The notes under the pieces were generated by a model. The model had not been told where the DNA came from. It did not search any database and worked only from the letters and a program-made list of their open reading frames with translations. 64,000 nucleotides of DNA from Mesobacillus subterraneus (GTDB lineage: Bacteria > Bacillota > Bacilli > Bacillales > Cytobacillaceae): contig NZ_JAMBOF010000003.1 of assembly GCF_023715485.1 (NCBI RefSeq), forward strand, positions 186,001-250,000, read 5' to 3'. Positions 1-9,293 of the stretch are shown piece after piece (positions within the stretch are counted from its first letter, which is position 1; each line of letters opens with the position of its first letter). A program made the position numbers and the translations under genes.

Positions 1-48
1 ATTAAACAAATCCCTGACATCTATGCTGTCAGAAGGATGATGAGTTAG
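1..48 (+). CDS. relA: RelA (p)ppGpp synthetase/hydrolase, C-terminal fragment
   Basis: The first 15 codons and the TAG stop are open in frame and read IKQIPDIYAVRRMMS. This matches the extreme C-terminus of Bacillus RelA bifunctional alarmone synthetase/hydrolases, the end of the ACT/RRM regulatory region. The following gene is dtd, as in B. subtilis, which supports the call. The rest of the gene lies outside the window, so no catalytic residue can be checked. Confidence 0.8.
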   Translation: MKQIPDIYAVRRMMS

Positions 49-115
49 GTTCTTGTATACTTTGTGGTTTTCGTCCGGAAATTACGAAAGCAGCCATTAG
101 TTAAGGAGATTTGTC

Positions 116-556
116 ATGCGCTTAGTTATACAGAGAAGCAAAGAAGCTAAGGTAACGGTAGATGGTGAGGTTGCCGGCGCTATTACTAGGGGTTTTGTCA
201 TCCTTGTGGGCGTTACGCATGAAGACAGCGAAAAGGATGCAGCTTTCCTTGCAGAGAAGGCTGCCAATCTGAGGGTCTTTGAAGATGAGGCCGGAAAAAT
301 GAATCTGTCACTCTTAGAAGTGGGCGGTGAGATTCTTTCCGTATCACAGTTCACTTTATATGGCGATTGTCGTAAGGGTCGCCGGCCGAATTTCATGGAT
401 GCGGCTAAGCCTGACCATGCTTTGTCCATATATGAAGCCTTCAATGGATTTTTGAGGGACAAAGGGGTCAAGGTTGAGACCGGTGTTTTTGGAGCGATGA
501 TGGATGTTCAGCTGACTAATGATGGACCGGTAACATTGATCATCGATAGTAAATAG
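116..556 (+). CDS. dtd: D-aminoacyl-tRNA deacylase
   Basis: A 146-residue protein of normal family length. DTD hydrolyses D-amino acids (and misacylated glycine) from tRNA in the cytoplasm, a chirality-proofreading step after aminoacylation. The two signature motifs are visible: SQFTL at residues 77-81 and NDGPVT at 135-140, the latter giving the Gly-cisPro motif. The ATG follows a clear AAGGAG sequence. It lies 67 bp after relA, the usual Bacillus relA-dtd arrangement and probably one transcript. It ends at a strong terminator shared with the convergent amidase gene. Nothing unusual was seen. Confidence 0.97.
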   Translation: MRLVIQRSKEAKVTVDGEVAGAITRGFVILVGVTHEDSEKDAAFLAEKAANLRVFEDEAGKMNLSLLEVGGEILSVSQFTLYGDCRKGRRPNFMDAAKPDHALSIYEAFNGFLRDKGVKVETGVFGAMMDVQLTNDGPVTLIIDSK

Positions 557-567
557 AGAAAAATGAG

Positions 568-598
568 AGAAGGTATCCCAGTGGGATACCTTCTTTTT
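568..598. terminator. Intrinsic terminator between dtd and the amidase gene
   Basis: A perfect 12-bp stem (568-579 with 583-594), a 3-nt loop and a T-run to 598. It lies between two convergent genes. The plus-strand T-run clearly ends dtd; the complementary hairpin may also serve the minus-strand gene. Confidence 0.9.
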
Positions 599-607
599 GC
601 ATGATTA

Positions 608-2377
608 TTAGTAGTTTTTAAAATAACGCGCAAGGCCCTCGAAGATGCCGTTGGCCACTGTTTCTTGGTACTGTGGGGTACTTACCAGCATTTCCTCAGC
701 TGGGTTGCTTAAATAGCCAAGCTCCAGAAGGATGGCTGACTGCCTGTTTTCCCTGATGACATGGTAGTCACCGAAACGCGTTCCCCGGTCCTTCAGCATA
801 GTCTTGCTTACAACCGATGAGTGGATTTGTTCACCTAGAGGCTTCTGCTTTGAATTATAATAATACGTCGTCATGCCTCTTACGCTTCTATCATTGATAC
901 TATCATAATGAAGACTGATGAATGCGTCGGCACTATGGTAATGTGAGCTGCTTACCCTCGATGGCAGGGAAATATAAGTATCGTTATTCCTTGTAAGGAC
1001 AACATTCGTTCCAGAAGCTCTTAGTTTGTCATACAAAAGCTGGGCTGTTTTTAATGTCAGCGTTTTTTCCAGCGTACCTCTGACTCCTGTTGTCCCGTTG
1101 TCCCTGCCGCCATGGCCTGGATCAATGACAACAGTCTTGTTTTTAGTGTGCTTTTCTGCTCCGGGTTTTTCGATTTGCGGAACATTTCCCTGAATTGAGA
1201 CAATCCAGCCTGCAACGAAGCCGACCGCTCCATTGGGGAGAGAGATTTCATACCAGTCATTCTTAATGCTTACAACATTAAAGGTATCTCCCTGATTTGC
1301 CCGATGAATCACTGTAGTTCCGGTGCTTGGTCCTTTGCGGATATTCGTGCCATTATGCAGCACTTTCACACTGCTGTTTTTAACCGGCTGGTTTGGTGCT
1401 GCTGCAGGTCCATTCTTTGTTTTATCGAAAAACCAGCCCGCCGCCCAGCCGGTTTTCCCAGTTTTAAATTCGATTTTGACCCAATTATTTTGTTCTTCCA
1501 GGATTAGAAAACTTTGTCCTTGTGATACAGACCCGATAACCCGGCCATCCAAGGCATTCCGGTCACGGACATTCAGCTGGGAAGCTGTCACCTTGCCCGA
1601 ATATTGCTCTGCAGGAGCTGTCGGCTTCACGCTGTCTGAAGAAGTATTCCCGTTTACCTTAAGAAATTGAGCACTTACCCAGGCTTTCTTACCGGCGAAT
1701 GAAATCTCCGCCCAGCCATTCGACTGTGACAGGACTGCTGCTTCTGCACCTTTTTTTAATTGCCCTATCGTGTTTGCATTCAATGATGGTTTTTCCCTGA
1801 CATTCAATGAATCAGCAGTTACTATTCCTTTGCTTGCAGCATTAGAGCTGCCGGCAGCAGGAGCACTGCTGGCATTGCTGCCACTGAATCTTATGTACTC
1901 CTTTGATACCCAGCCATGGATTGCTGGCGTGCGCACTTCAGACCAATTGCCATTGGTGGAAAGAATCTCGACAGCTTGTCCGCTGTTCAGCGATCCAACT
2001 ACCTGATAATTGGTGCCAGGACCTTTTCTTACTCTGAGGCCATTCGCTGTGATGCTTCCTGAGGTGCCGTTTGAATTCTTGGAAACGGATGGCTTCGATG
2101 TATCCTTGGAAGTGAACCATTCCGCTACCCAGCCTTTTTTGCTTCCTCCAAGGCTGATCTGGATCCAATCGCCTTCCTCCTTGACGATCGAATACTTTTC
2201 TCCTTTTTTTACCGAACCGGCAACAGGATAGCTCAAACCAGGCCCTTGTCTGACATTTAAGCTAGTTGCTGTAATCGTGAGGCTTCCATTATCCGCATTT
2301 GCTGTTTCTAAAGCTGGAAGGTTCCCGAAAATCAGCAACAAACAAAGGATGACAGGAACCAATTTATTTTTGGGCAA
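608..2377 (-). CDS. N-acetylmuramoyl-L-alanine amidase with five SH3b repeats (YrvJ-like)
   Basis: A 589-residue secreted cell-wall hydrolase. An N-terminal signal peptide (about residues 1-29, LVPVILCLLLIFGNLPAL core) is followed by five bacterial SH3 repeats at roughly 31-90, 105-165, 183-240, 259-318 and 335-395. A C-terminal Amidase_3 domain follows (about 413-589). The zinc/catalytic residues of that family are present: H422 (DPGHGG), E437 (LEK), H490 (SLHYD) and E552 (LLELG). The enzyme should cleave the bond between MurNAc and the stem peptide, with the SH3b units binding wall. Its position between dtd and hisS matches B. subtilis yrvJ. S. aureus LytH is a membrane-anchored relative, so I leave the symbol empty. 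Confidence 0.93.
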   Translation of the reverse strand: MPKNKLVPVILCLLLIFGNLPALETANADNGSLTITATSLNVRQGPGLSYPVAGSVKKGEKYSIVKEEGDWIQISLGGSKKGWVAEWFTSKDTSKPSVSKNSNGTSGSITANGLRVRKGPGTNYQVVGSLNSGQAVEILSTNGNWSEVRTPAIHGWVSKEYIRFSGSNASSAPAAGSSNAASKGIVTADSLNVREKPSLNANTIGQLKKGAEAAVLSQSNGWAEISFAGKKAWVSAQFLKVNGNTSSDSVKPTAPAEQYSGKVTASQLNVRDRNALDGRVIGSVSQGQSFLILEEQNNWVKIEFKTGKTGWAAGWFFDKTKNGPAAAPNQPVKNSSVKVLHNGTNIRKGPSTGTTVIHRANQGDTFNVVSIKNDWYEISLPNGAVGFVAGWIVSIQGNVPQIEKPGAEKHTKNKTVVIDPGHGGRDNGTTGVRGTLEKTLTLKTAQLLYDKLRASGTNVVLTRNNDTYISLPSRVSSSHYHSADAFISLHYDSINDRSVRGMTTYYYNSKQKPLGEQIHSSVVSKTMLKDRGTRFGDYHVIRENRQSAILLELGYLSNPAEEMLVSTPQYQETVANGIFEGLARYFKNY

Positions 2378-2487
2378 TGATCTCCCTCCCTTTTCTTTCT
2401 CAAGATTGTGTTAAAGGTCGATTTGATTTACAAACTATGTTGAATAGAGCAAATTACAACAGGTGATTAAGCCTGCGCTTAAAAATA

Positions 2488-2511
2488 TTTTACCGGAATT
2501 TACCGGTAAAA
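2488..2511. repeat. Perfect 9-bp palindrome TTTTACCGG-N6-CCGGTAAAA
   Basis: The arms 2488-2496 and 2503-2511 are exact reverse complements. They lie about 110 bp upstream of the amidase gene and 130 bp upstream of the small rightward gene. No T-run follows on the plus strand, so an operator is as likely as a terminator. The binding protein is unknown. Confidence 0.45.
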
Positions 2512-2642
2512 TCACGGTTTCTTTTATCTTTTATCGGAAAATAAGCCGGAAATTTAACCTTGAAAAAGATTATATGAAAAATCGTGAAAAATTTTCAAAA
2601 GGCTGGGAAGAATAGTAGCAACAAACTATGGAAGGTGATACC

Positions 2643-2819
2643 ATGCGGTTCAGCGATAAAGGAATGTCCGCTTCATTTGGGGAGAATCAATTATTAGGGG
2701 TGGATTTCCATGATTTTATCCAAAAGGAACAAAGCTCTCACGTAGTAGAATTAGCTTCAGAATTTGGGCTGTCTCTCCGTGACGTAAGAAAATTGAAAAA
2801 ACAGCTTGAACGTTCGTGA
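2643..2819 (+). CDS. Small conserved-type protein with C-terminal helix-turn-helix-like segment
   Basis: A 58-residue basic/acidic protein starting at ATG 2643, chosen because GGAAGGTGAT lies just upstream; an in-frame ATG at 2628 overlaps that site. The second half (VVELASEFGLSLRDVRKLKKQLE) reads like the recognition part of a sigma-70-type or DeoR-type helix-turn-helix. No enzyme motif is present. Its place just before the hisS T-box resembles B. subtilis yrzK, but I cannot confirm homology. The function is unknown; a small DNA-binding or anti-factor role would be a guess from the helix pattern only. Confidence 0.7.
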   Translation: MRFSDKGMSASFGENQLLGVDFHDFIQKEQSSHVVELASEFGLSLRDVRKLKKQLERS

Positions 2820-2826
2820 AATGTTC

Positions 2827-2855
2827 TTGACATTGCAAAACGGACTCCGTATTAT
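2827..2855 (+). promoter_or_regulatory. Sigma-A promoter of the hisS T-box leader
   Basis: TTGACA at 2827-2832, exactly 17 bp, then TATTAT at 2850-2855. It sits immediately upstream of the T-box leader and just inside the gap after the small gene. Confidence 0.75.
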
Positions 2856-2875
2856 AATATAAATAAAATGTTATA

Positions 2876-3152
2876 TCGAAATCATACCGTTGATGGAGCA
2901 GAGTAACCCGGAAACACGTGGAAAGAGAGGAAATGCCTTGGCTGAAAGCATTTCTGCATGATGACTTGGTGAATGAACACTCCGTAGGATTTTCTCTGAA
3001 CATGGCCTTAGGGCAATCATTAGGAGAAGACGTATTCAGGCGTTAACTGTTAAAGAGGAAGTGCGCTCAGGCGCCTTCAATTAGGGTGGCACCACGGGAA
3101 CCAAAGCTCTCGTCCCTTGTTATTAAACAAGGGATTGGGGGCTTTTTTGTAT
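2876..3152 (+). ncRNA. T-box riboswitch leader of hisS-aspS
   Basis: The leader has the standard T-box landmarks in order. They are an AGAGTAA box near 2903, an AAAGAGAGG box near 2926, the GCTGAAA terminal-loop box at 2941-2947, and a specifier region GAACAC at 2975-2980. The highly conserved T-box AGGGTGGCACCACGG lies at 3083-3097. It ends in a terminator hairpin (CCCTTGTT paired with AACAAGGG, T-run to about 3150). Uncharged tRNA should pair with the specifier and with the TGGC bulge (3087-3090) to favour antitermination. The specifier can be read as AAC (2976-2978) or CAC (2978-2980); see findings. Confidence 0.95.
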
Positions 3153-3307
3153 TTTCATTTTCTTTATTTACGGTTCTCTTTGCTGACTGAGGCTTTGTTG
3201 ATTAGTCAAGGAAAGAAGCTGAAAAAGACTGGAAATGGCTCTGCTTCTTGCTTAGCGTCAAGTCTTATCTTATACATATTGAATTGATTAATGGAGGAGG
3301 ATGCACT

Positions 3308-4585
3308 GTGTCTAATCAAATTAATATCCCACGCGGAACACAGGACATTTTGCCAGGCCAGTCTGAAAAATGGCAGCTTATTGAGGCAAAAGCAAGGGAA
3401 CTTTGTGGAAAATATCAATATCAGGAGATTCGTACTCCAATCTTCGAACATACAGAATTATTCAAGCGAGGCGTAGGCGATACGACCGACATCGTCCAGA
3501 AAGAAATGTACACTTTTACAGACAGGGGCGACAGGAGTCTTACGCTCCGTCCCGAAGGAACTGCAGCGGTTGTCCGTTCTTTTGTAGAAAATAAAATGTT
3601 TGGTTATGCAAACCAGCCTGTGAAGCTTTACTATATGGGGCCAATGTTCAGATATGAACGTCCTCAGGCAGGGCGTTTCCGTCAATTTGTCCAATTTGGA
3701 GTCGAAGCGATGGGAAGTGCAGACCCGGCGATTGATGCTGAAGTCATTTCACTTGCAATGTCCCTTTACAATGAACTTGGCTTGAAGAAGCTGAAGCTTG
3801 TAGTCAATAGCCTGGGAGACAAAGAGAGCCGTAAAGCGCACAGAGATGCACTGATGAATCACTTTAAACCTCGTATTGGTGAGTTTTGCAGCGATTGCCA
3901 AAACCGTCTTGAAAAAAATCCAATGCGGATTCTGGACTGTAAAGCGGACCGCGAACATGAGCTCATGAAATCTGCTCCATCAATCATTGATTATTTGACA
4001 GATGATTCCGCTCAATATTTTTCAACAGTCACTAAGTACTTGACTGATTTGGGCATCGAATTTGAAATTGATCCAAACCTTGTGCGCGGCCTGGATTATT
4101 ATAACCACACCGCGTTTGAAATTATGAGCAATGCTGAGGGATTCGGTGCGATTACAACTCTTTGCGGCGGAGGACGTTATAACGGACTTGTCGAAGAAAT
4201 TGGCGGACCTGAAACACCTGGAATCGGGTTTGGATTAAGTATTGAAAGACTTTTGTCCGCTCTTGATGCCGAAGGTGTGGAACTTCCGGTAAAAGAAGGA
4301 ATTGACTGCTATTTGGTTTCTCTTGGTGATTCTGCCAAGGACTACACTGTTAGGCTGCTCCACAATTTAAGGGCCGCCGGTTTCTCAGCAGAACGTGATT
4401 ATCAAGACCGTAAAATCAAAGCGCAATTCAAAGCAGCTGACCGGATGAATGCTAAGTATGTAGCTGTTTTAGGTGAAGATGAATTAAAAGAAAATAAAAT
4501 CAACTTAAAATCGATGGCAGACGGCGAGCAAATTGAACTGCCACTTGAAAGCTTTATTGAAAAATTCCGGGTGATCTGTAAGTAG
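3308..4585 (+). CDS. hisS: Histidyl-tRNA synthetase
   Basis: A class II aminoacyl-tRNA synthetase of 425 residues from the GTG at 3308, preceded by GGAGGAGG. An upstream in-frame TTG adds 20 residues without a ribosome site and was rejected. Visible motifs are motif 2 ([14 protein letters not shown], 114-127), the histidine-binding LVRGLDYY (258-265) and motif 3 ([11 protein letters not shown], 305-315). A C-terminal anticodon-binding domain follows. It charges tRNA-His with histidine in the cytoplasm. It is the first gene of a two-gene operon with aspS, 13 bp apart, under the upstream T-box. Confidence 0.98.
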   Translation: MSNQINIPRGTQDILPGQSEKWQLIEAKARELCGKYQYQEIRTPIFEHTELFKRGVGDTTDIVQKEMYTFTDRGDRSLTLRPEGTAAVVRSFVENKMFGYANQPVKLYYMGPMFRYERPQAGRFRQFVQFGVEAMGSADPAIDAEVISLAMSLYNELGLKKLKLVVNSLGDKESRKAHRDALMNHFKPRIGEFCSDCQNRLEKNPMRILDCKADREHELMKSAPSIIDYLTDDSAQYFSTVTKYLTDLGIEFEIDPNLVRGLDYYNHTAFEIMSNAEGFGAITTLCGGGRYNGLVEEIGGPETPGIGFGLSIERLLSALDAEGVELPVKEGIDCYLVSLGDSAKDYTVRLLHNLRAAGFSAERDYQDRKIKAQFKAADRMNAKYVAVLGEDELKENKINLKSMADGEQIELPLESFIEKFRVICK

Positions 4586-4598
4586 AGGGGGAGTTTCG

Positions 4599-6374
4599 AT
4601 GTTTGGGAGAACATATTTTTGCGGTGAAGTTACAGAAAAGGCAATTGGTGAAAAAGTTACACTTAAAGGATGGGTGCAAAAGCGCCGGGACCTGGGCGGG
4701 CTGATTTTTATCGACCTGCGTGACAGGACTGGTATTGTACAGATCGTTTTCAATCCTGATGTTTCACCAGAAGCACTATCGCTTGCCGAGAAGGTCCGTA
4801 CTGAATACGTCCTTGACGTTAAGGGTACAGTCATCGCCCGCGGTGAAGGTACTGTAAATGAAAACCTTAAAACAGGTAAGGTTGAAGTTCAGGCTGAGGA
4901 ACTTACAATTATCAATGAGGCAAAAACAACACCGTTTGTCATCGCTGATAAAACGGACGTTTCCGAAGATGTCCGCTTGAAGTATCGTTATCTGGACCTG
5001 CGCCGTCCGGTAATGTTTGAAACCTTCAAGATGAGGCACCAGGTGACAAAAGCAATCCGTGACTTCCTCGATGGAGAAGGCTTCCTCGATGTTGAAACAC
5101 CGATTTTAACAAAGAGCACGCCTGAAGGAGCGAGAGACTATTTAGTCCCTAGCCGTGTTCATCCAGGTGAATTCTATGCACTTCCGCAGTCTCCACAGCT
5201 TTTCAAGCAGCTGATGATGGTCGGCGGCTTTGAACGTTATTACCAGATTGCCCGCTGTTTCCGCGATGAAGACTTGCGAGCTGACCGCCAGCCGGAATTC
5301 ACGCAGATCGACATCGAAACCAGCTTCATGAGCCAGGAGGACATCCTCGCACTGACTGAAAAAATGATGCAGAAGGTCATGAAGGATGTGAAAGGTATGG
5401 ACGTGACTGTTCCATTCCCGCGCATGAGTTATGATGATGCGATGAACCGCTACGGATCTGATAAACCGGATACTCGTTTTGCAATGGAACTTGTCGATCT
5501 TTCCGAGACAGTCAAGTATTCTGGTTTCAAAGTATTCGCATCTGCAGTTGCAAACGGCGGCCAGGTAAAAGCGATCAACGTGAAGGGAGCAGCAGCAAAT
5601 TATTCACGTAAAGACATCGACGCTCTTACAGAATTCGTTTCAGTATACGGAGCGAAAGGTCTTGCATGGCTGAAGGCAGAAGAGGATGGGCTTAAAGGGC
5701 CAATCTCCAAGTTCTTTGCTGAAGAGGAGCAACAGGCACTAAAAGCAAAGCTGGATGTCCAGACAGGCGACCTTCTTCTGTTCGTTGCAGACAAGAAAAG
5801 CGTCGTTGCTGATGCACTTGGCGCTTTGAGAATAAAGCTTGGAAAAGAGCTTGGCCTAATTGACCAAAGCAAATTCAACTTCCTTTGGATTACGGACTGG
5901 CCGCTATTGGAATTCGATGAAGAAGCAGACCGTTATTTCGCTGCCCACCATCCGTTCACGATGCCAGTGCGCGAGGATTTGCCATTGCTTGAAAGCGATC
6001 CTGCCCATGTAAAAGCACAGGCATATGACCTTGTTCTCAATGGCTACGAACTTGGCGGAGGTTCCTTAAGGATTTTTGAAAGAGATGTCCAGGAAAAGAT
6101 GTTCTCAGTCCTTGGATTCACGAAAGAACAGGCTTACGAGCAATTTGGCTTCCTGCTTGATGCATTCGAATATGGAACTCCACCACATGGCGGAATCGCC
6201 CTTGGCCTTGACAGAATGGTCATGCTTCTTGCCGGAAGGTCTAATCTTCGCGATACAATTGCGTTCCCGAAAACGGCAAGCGCTAGCGACCTTCTGACAG
6301 ATGCACCTGGCGAAGTAAGCGAAGCCCAGCTTGATGAACTTCACTTAGCATTGAATGTAAAAAAAGACCAGTAA
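4599..6374 (+). CDS. aspS: Aspartyl-tRNA synthetase (bacterial type)
   Basis: A 591-residue bacterial-type AspRS. It has an N-terminal OB-fold anticodon domain, a class II catalytic core interrupted by the bacterial GAD insertion, and a C-terminal motif 3. Motif 2 ([17 protein letters not shown]) lies around residue 217-233 and motif 3 (GIALGLDRM) around 530. It ligates Asp to tRNA-Asp. Whether it also charges tRNA-Asn (non-discriminating type) cannot be decided from the sequence alone. It is the second gene of the hisS-aspS operon with a GGGGGAG site before the ATG. The next transcript, 6S RNA, starts about 55 bp downstream. Confidence 0.98.
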   Translation: MFGRTYFCGEVTEKAIGEKVTLKGWVQKRRDLGGLIFIDLRDRTGIVQIVFNPDVSPEALSLAEKVRTEYVLDVKGTVIARGEGTVNENLKTGKVEVQAEELTIINEAKTTPFVIADKTDVSEDVRLKYRYLDLRRPVMFETFKMRHQVTKAIRDFLDGEGFLDVETPILTKSTPEGARDYLVPSRVHPGEFYALPQSPQLFKQLMMVGGFERYYQIARCFRDEDLRADRQPEFTQIDIETSFMSQEDILALTEKMMQKVMKDVKGMDVTVPFPRMSYDDAMNRYGSDKPDTRFAMELVDLSETVKYSGFKVFASAVANGGQVKAINVKGAAANYSRKDIDALTEFVSVYGAKGLAWLKAEEDGLKGPISKFFAEEEQQALKAKLDVQTGDLLLFVADKKSVVADALGALRIKLGKELGLIDQSKFNFLWITDWPLLEFDEEADRYFAAHHPFTMPVREDLPLLESDPAHVKAQAYDLVLNGYELGGGSLRIFERDVQEKMFSVLGFTKEQAYEQFGFLLDAFEYGTPPHGGIALGLDRMVMLLAGRSNLRDTIAFPKTASASDLLTDAPGEVSEAQLDELHLALNVKKDQ

Positions 6375-6392
6375 TATCCAGCGTCCATTTCC

Positions 6393-6421
6393 TTGAAGTT
6401 CATTTCCAGCTGTGGTATTAT
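6393..6421 (+). promoter_or_regulatory. Sigma-A promoter of 6S RNA
   Basis: TTGAAG at 6393-6398, 17 bp, then TATTAT at 6416-6421. The predicted start near 6428 coincides with the beginning of the 6S closing stem. Confidence 0.8.
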
Positions 6422-6427
6422 ACTTAC

Positions 6428-6626
6428 AACAGATGAAGAGTCCTGATGTGTTCGTTGTTTAACCTGAAGTTTTGACCTAACATTTTTCCTTCGGGAGTCC
6501 GCGTTTCCGGGCCGCGTAAATGCCTCTGGCTAGAGGACTTACAGAAATCCGGAACAGGGCACCCACCTGCTGAGAGCGGGTTCAAGACGAAGGCATCCAC
6601 ACGACGGCACGATTGGGACTCTTCCT
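6428..6626 (+). ncRNA. bsrA: 6S RNA (6S-1 / BsrA type)
   Basis: An untranslated region of about 200 nt between aspS and tcdA, the exact position of B. subtilis 6S-1 (bsrA, aspS-yrvM intergenic). A perfect 9-bp terminal closing stem pairs GAAGAGTCC (6435-6443) with GGACTCTTC (6616-6624). In between are interrupted helices compatible with the long hairpin and central bubble of 6S. It binds sigma-A RNA polymerase as a promoter mimic in stationary phase and templates pRNA synthesis on outgrowth. A sigma-A promoter precedes it and a terminator follows. The call rests on position, size and closing stem; a covariance-model search would confirm it. Confidence 0.88.
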
Positions 6627-6640
6627 ACATACGTCATCAA

Positions 6641-6668
6641 AAACCATGCGCTTGCATGGTTTTTTTTT
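6641..6668 (+). terminator. Intrinsic terminator downstream of 6S RNA
   Basis: A 9-bp stem AAACCATGC (6641-6649) with GCATGGTTT (6654-6662), a tetraloop and an 8-T run. Confidence 0.92.
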
Positions 6669-6905
6669 GCTCCGATACCGGACGAAAATTGGTTTTTTTC
6701 GATTTCTATCCGTAAAAGCCTCGATGAGCATATCACTCATCTCCATTCATCCTATCGGACACTTAATTAACTTAAAGCTTAGGTTTTATCGGCATTTTTT
6801 TATGTAGGTGCTTCCTGCTTGATTCGGGCATTCCTCTTATTGATGTTGTATTTTATTCTAAGACATGCAAAAAAACCATATATACTTTAATTCCTATAAA
6901 AATAC

Positions 6906-6933
6906 TTGAAATTAACTTAGAGTATGTTATATT
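6906..6933 (+). promoter_or_regulatory. Candidate sigma-A promoter of tcdA
   Basis: TTGAAA at 6906-6911 and TATATT at 6928-6933, 16 bp apart, 52 bp before the tcdA start. The preceding stretch 6669-6905 is AT-rich and holds nothing else I recognise. Confidence 0.5.
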
Positions 6934-6984
6934 CAAAAGCGGGTATAGATATTAACATTAATATTATGTTTGGAGTGAGTTTGA

Positions 6985-7746
6985 ATGCTTCATCAATTTT
7001 CTAGAAATGAATTGGCCATCGGCAAAGAGGGCCTTGATATAATGAAAAATAGTACAGTTGCCGTTCTGGGAATTGGCGGTGTAGGATCATTTGCGGCAGA
7101 AGCTTTAGCGAGGTCTGGAGTTGGCAGGCTTGTGCTTGTCGATAAAGATGATGTGGATATCACAAATGTTAACCGTCAGCTGATTGCCCTGCTTTCTACA
7201 GTAGGCAAGCCAAAGGTAGAAGTAATGCGCGACAGGATAAAGGACATCAATCCTGACTGCGAGGTCATTGATTTGAAAATGTTCTATACAGAAGAGACAT
7301 ATGAGCAATTTTTCAGTTATGACCTTGATTTTATTGTAGATGCATCAGACACGATTTCATATAAGATCCACCTGATTAAAGAATCTCTTACTCGAGGAAT
7401 TCCAATGATCTCAAGCATGGGTGCTGCTAACAAGATGGACCCAACGCGCTTTAAGATTGCTGATATCTTCAAGACACATACCGATCCACTCGCTAAGGTG
7501 ATCCGTACTCGTCTGCGAAAGGAAGGCGTCAAAAAGGGGATACCTGTCGTATTCTCTGATGAAAGCCCGATTGTGATCCGTGAAGAGGTCCGAAAAGAGG
7601 TAGGCAATGACAATGCGGAAATCCGCAAAGCGAAAATGCCGCCTTCATCGAATGCTTTTGTTCCTTCTGCAGCTGGTCTTATTATGGCAAGCCATGTTGT
7701 AAGAGAGCTGTTAAAGGATGTTAAAATTACGAGAGTTAACGATTAA
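6985..7746 (+). CDS. tcdA: tRNA threonylcarbamoyladenosine dehydratase (YrvM/TcdA)
   Basis: A 253-residue member of the ThiF/E1-like family. It has an N-terminal Rossmann ATP-binding segment (GIGGVGS at about 29-35) and a downstream NRQLIA-type E1 motif. TcdA uses ATP to dehydrate t6A37 to cyclic ct6A in ANN-decoding tRNAs. The length matches the TcdA/CsdL family and the place between aspS/6S and rarA matches B. subtilis yrvM. GGAGTGA precedes the ATG. It is convergent with rarA and shares a terminator with it. Confidence 0.93.
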   Translation: MLHQFSRNELAIGKEGLDIMKNSTVAVLGIGGVGSFAAEALARSGVGRLVLVDKDDVDITNVNRQLIALLSTVGKPKVEVMRDRIKDINPDCEVIDLKMFYTEETYEQFFSYDLDFIVDASDTISYKIHLIKESLTRGIPMISSMGAANKMDPTRFKIADIFKTHTDPLAKVIRTRLRKEGVKKGIPVVFSDESPIVIREEVRKEVGNDNAEIRKAKMPPSSNAFVPSAAGLIMASHVVRELLKDVKITRVND

Positions 7747-7748
7747 AC

Positions 7749-7790
7749 AAATAAGCGGATGGCCTAAAACAAGGCCAATCCGCTTATTTT
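7749..7790. terminator. Bidirectional terminator between tcdA and rarA
   Basis: A long nearly perfect stem (AATAAGCGGATGGCCT with AAGGCCAATCCGCTTATT) with T-rich flanks on both sides, between convergent genes. Confidence 0.9.
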
Positions 7791-9058
7791 TTATATCCGG
7801 TAATTTTATCATATATCGTCGATAATGCCTGTTCGAATTTACCTGTCTTCTTCGGCTTGTAATAGACCTTATTCTTGATGCGGTCAGGCAAGTATTGCTG
7901 CTTGACCCAACCACCTTCATAATCATGAGGATAAAGGTAATCAACACCTCTGCCAAGCTCTTTGGCGCCTTTATAGTGGGCATCCCGTAAATGGTCTGGG
8001 ACTTCGCCGCTGATGCCTGAACGGATGTCTGCAAGCGCTGAATCGATCGCGACAATGGCCGAATTTGATTTTGGAGAAAGGCATAATTCAATGACCGCAC
8101 TTGCCAGAGGGATTCTCGCTTCTGGGAAGCCGACTCTTTCGGCTGCTTCGATCGCGGCAAGTGTCCTTTGCCCGGCCTGAGGGCTGGCCAGTCCAATATC
8201 TTCATAGGCAATGACAAGAAGGCGCCTGTTGATGCTCACGAGGTCGCCAGCTTCAATCAATCTTCCGAGATAATGGAGAGCCGCGTTGACGTCGCTGCCC
8301 CTGATTGACTTCTGAAAGCCTGACAGCACATCATAATGCGCATCGCCATCTTTATCATGCGCGAGGCTTTTTTTCTGCATGCACTCTTCGGCTGTTTCCT
8401 CATTTATATTAATAACACCATTCTTATCTGGAGCTGTAGACAATACGGCTAGTTCCAATGCATTTAAAGAACTGCGCACATCGCCGCCAGACGCCGTGGC
8501 GAAATGGGTCAAGGCTTCCTCGGTTATCTCAACCTTTAAGTTTCCAAGGCCTCTTTCTTCATCGGCAATCGCCCTGCGTAAAGCTTCTTTTATATCATTT
8601 GGTTCGAGCGGCTTCAGTTCGAAAATCTGGCATCTTGAGCGGATCGCCGGATTGATCGCATGAAACGGATTGCTCGTCGTCGCCCCAATCAGCACAATCA
8701 TCCCGTTTTCAAGGTAGGGAAGCAGGAAGTCCTGTTTGGCTTTGTCAAGGCGATGGACTTCATCGAGAAGCAGGATGACTTTTCCTGACATCTTTGCTTC
8801 GGCAGCGACGACCTCCATATCTTTTTTATTGTTGGTGACGGCATTAAGTGTCCTGAACGCAAAGTTCGTGCTTCCGGCAATCGCGCTGGCAATAGAAGTT
8901 TTTCCTATGCCTGGTGGGCCATATAAAATCATTGAAGATAACTGCTTCGCCTTTACCATTCTATTTATTATTTTTCCTTCGGCTACAAGGTGTGACTGGC
9001 CGATCACTTCCTCAATCGTCCGGGGCCGCATCCTGAAAGCAAGAGGTTTAAGGTTCAT
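7784..9058 (-). CDS. rarA: Replication-associated recombination protein A (RarA/MgsA, AAA+ ATPase)
   Basis: A 424-residue AAA+ ATPase of the clamp-loader-like RarA family acting at stalled replication forks. Walker A is GPPGIGKT (47-54) and Walker B LLLDEVH (to about 102). The C-terminal half carries the RarA tetramerisation region (DHLRDAHYKGA). Start choice: the ATG at 9058 (MNLKPLAF) has GGAG eight bases upstream, and its N-terminus matches known RarA. Upstream in-frame starts to 9100 would add non-conserved residues. It matches B. subtilis yrvN. It is transcribed away from cymR. Confidence 0.95.
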   Translation of the reverse strand: MNLKPLAFRMRPRTIEEVIGQSHLVAEGKIINRMVKAKQLSSMILYGPPGIGKTSIASAIAGSTNFAFRTLNAVTNNKKDMEVVAAEAKMSGKVILLLDEVHRLDKAKQDFLLPYLENGMIVLIGATTSNPFHAINPAIRSRCQIFELKPLEPNDIKEALRRAIADEERGLGNLKVEITEEALTHFATASGGDVRSSLNALELAVLSTAPDKNGVININEETAEECMQKKSLAHDKDGDAHYDVLSGFQKSIRGSDVNAALHYLGRLIEAGDLVSINRRLLVIAYEDIGLASPQAGQRTLAAIEAAERVGFPEARIPLASAVIELCLSPKSNSAIVAIDSALADIRSGISGEVPDHLRDAHYKGAKELGRGVDYLYPHDYEGGWVKQQYLPDRIKNKVYYKPKKTGKFEQALSTIYDKITGYKK

Positions 9059-9129
9059 ACTCATCGCTCCATTACATTTTTCGTATATATACCATAACAT
9101 GAACGGCGCAGTTGCGCATTGTACATGCT

Positions 9130-9143
9130 ATTTGTGCTATAAT
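9130..9143 (+). promoter_or_regulatory. Extended -10 promoter upstream of cymR
   Basis: TGCTATAAT (TATAAT at 9138-9143) is an extended -10 without a good -35. Just downstream, TACCTA-N13-TAGGTA (9154-9178) is a short perfect inverted repeat that could be an Rrf2-type autoregulatory site; this is inference only. Confidence 0.4.
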
Positions 9144-9293
9144 GTCAAAAGCCTACCTATTGACTGAGGATTTAGGTATAATTTAAATATGAGAATGCCG
9201 TATGGGGCATAAATATAATGAGTTTAATGTGAGCTGACATATTGTTATTTTTACAGGGACATTCTTTTAGAACAATGAAATAGAGGTGTTTTT

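Noticed and set aside
9154-9178. TACCTA/TAGGTA inverted repeat as a definite CymR operator
   Set aside because: The arms are only 6 bp and I cannot match them with confidence to the CymR consensus; kept as a remark under the promoter only.
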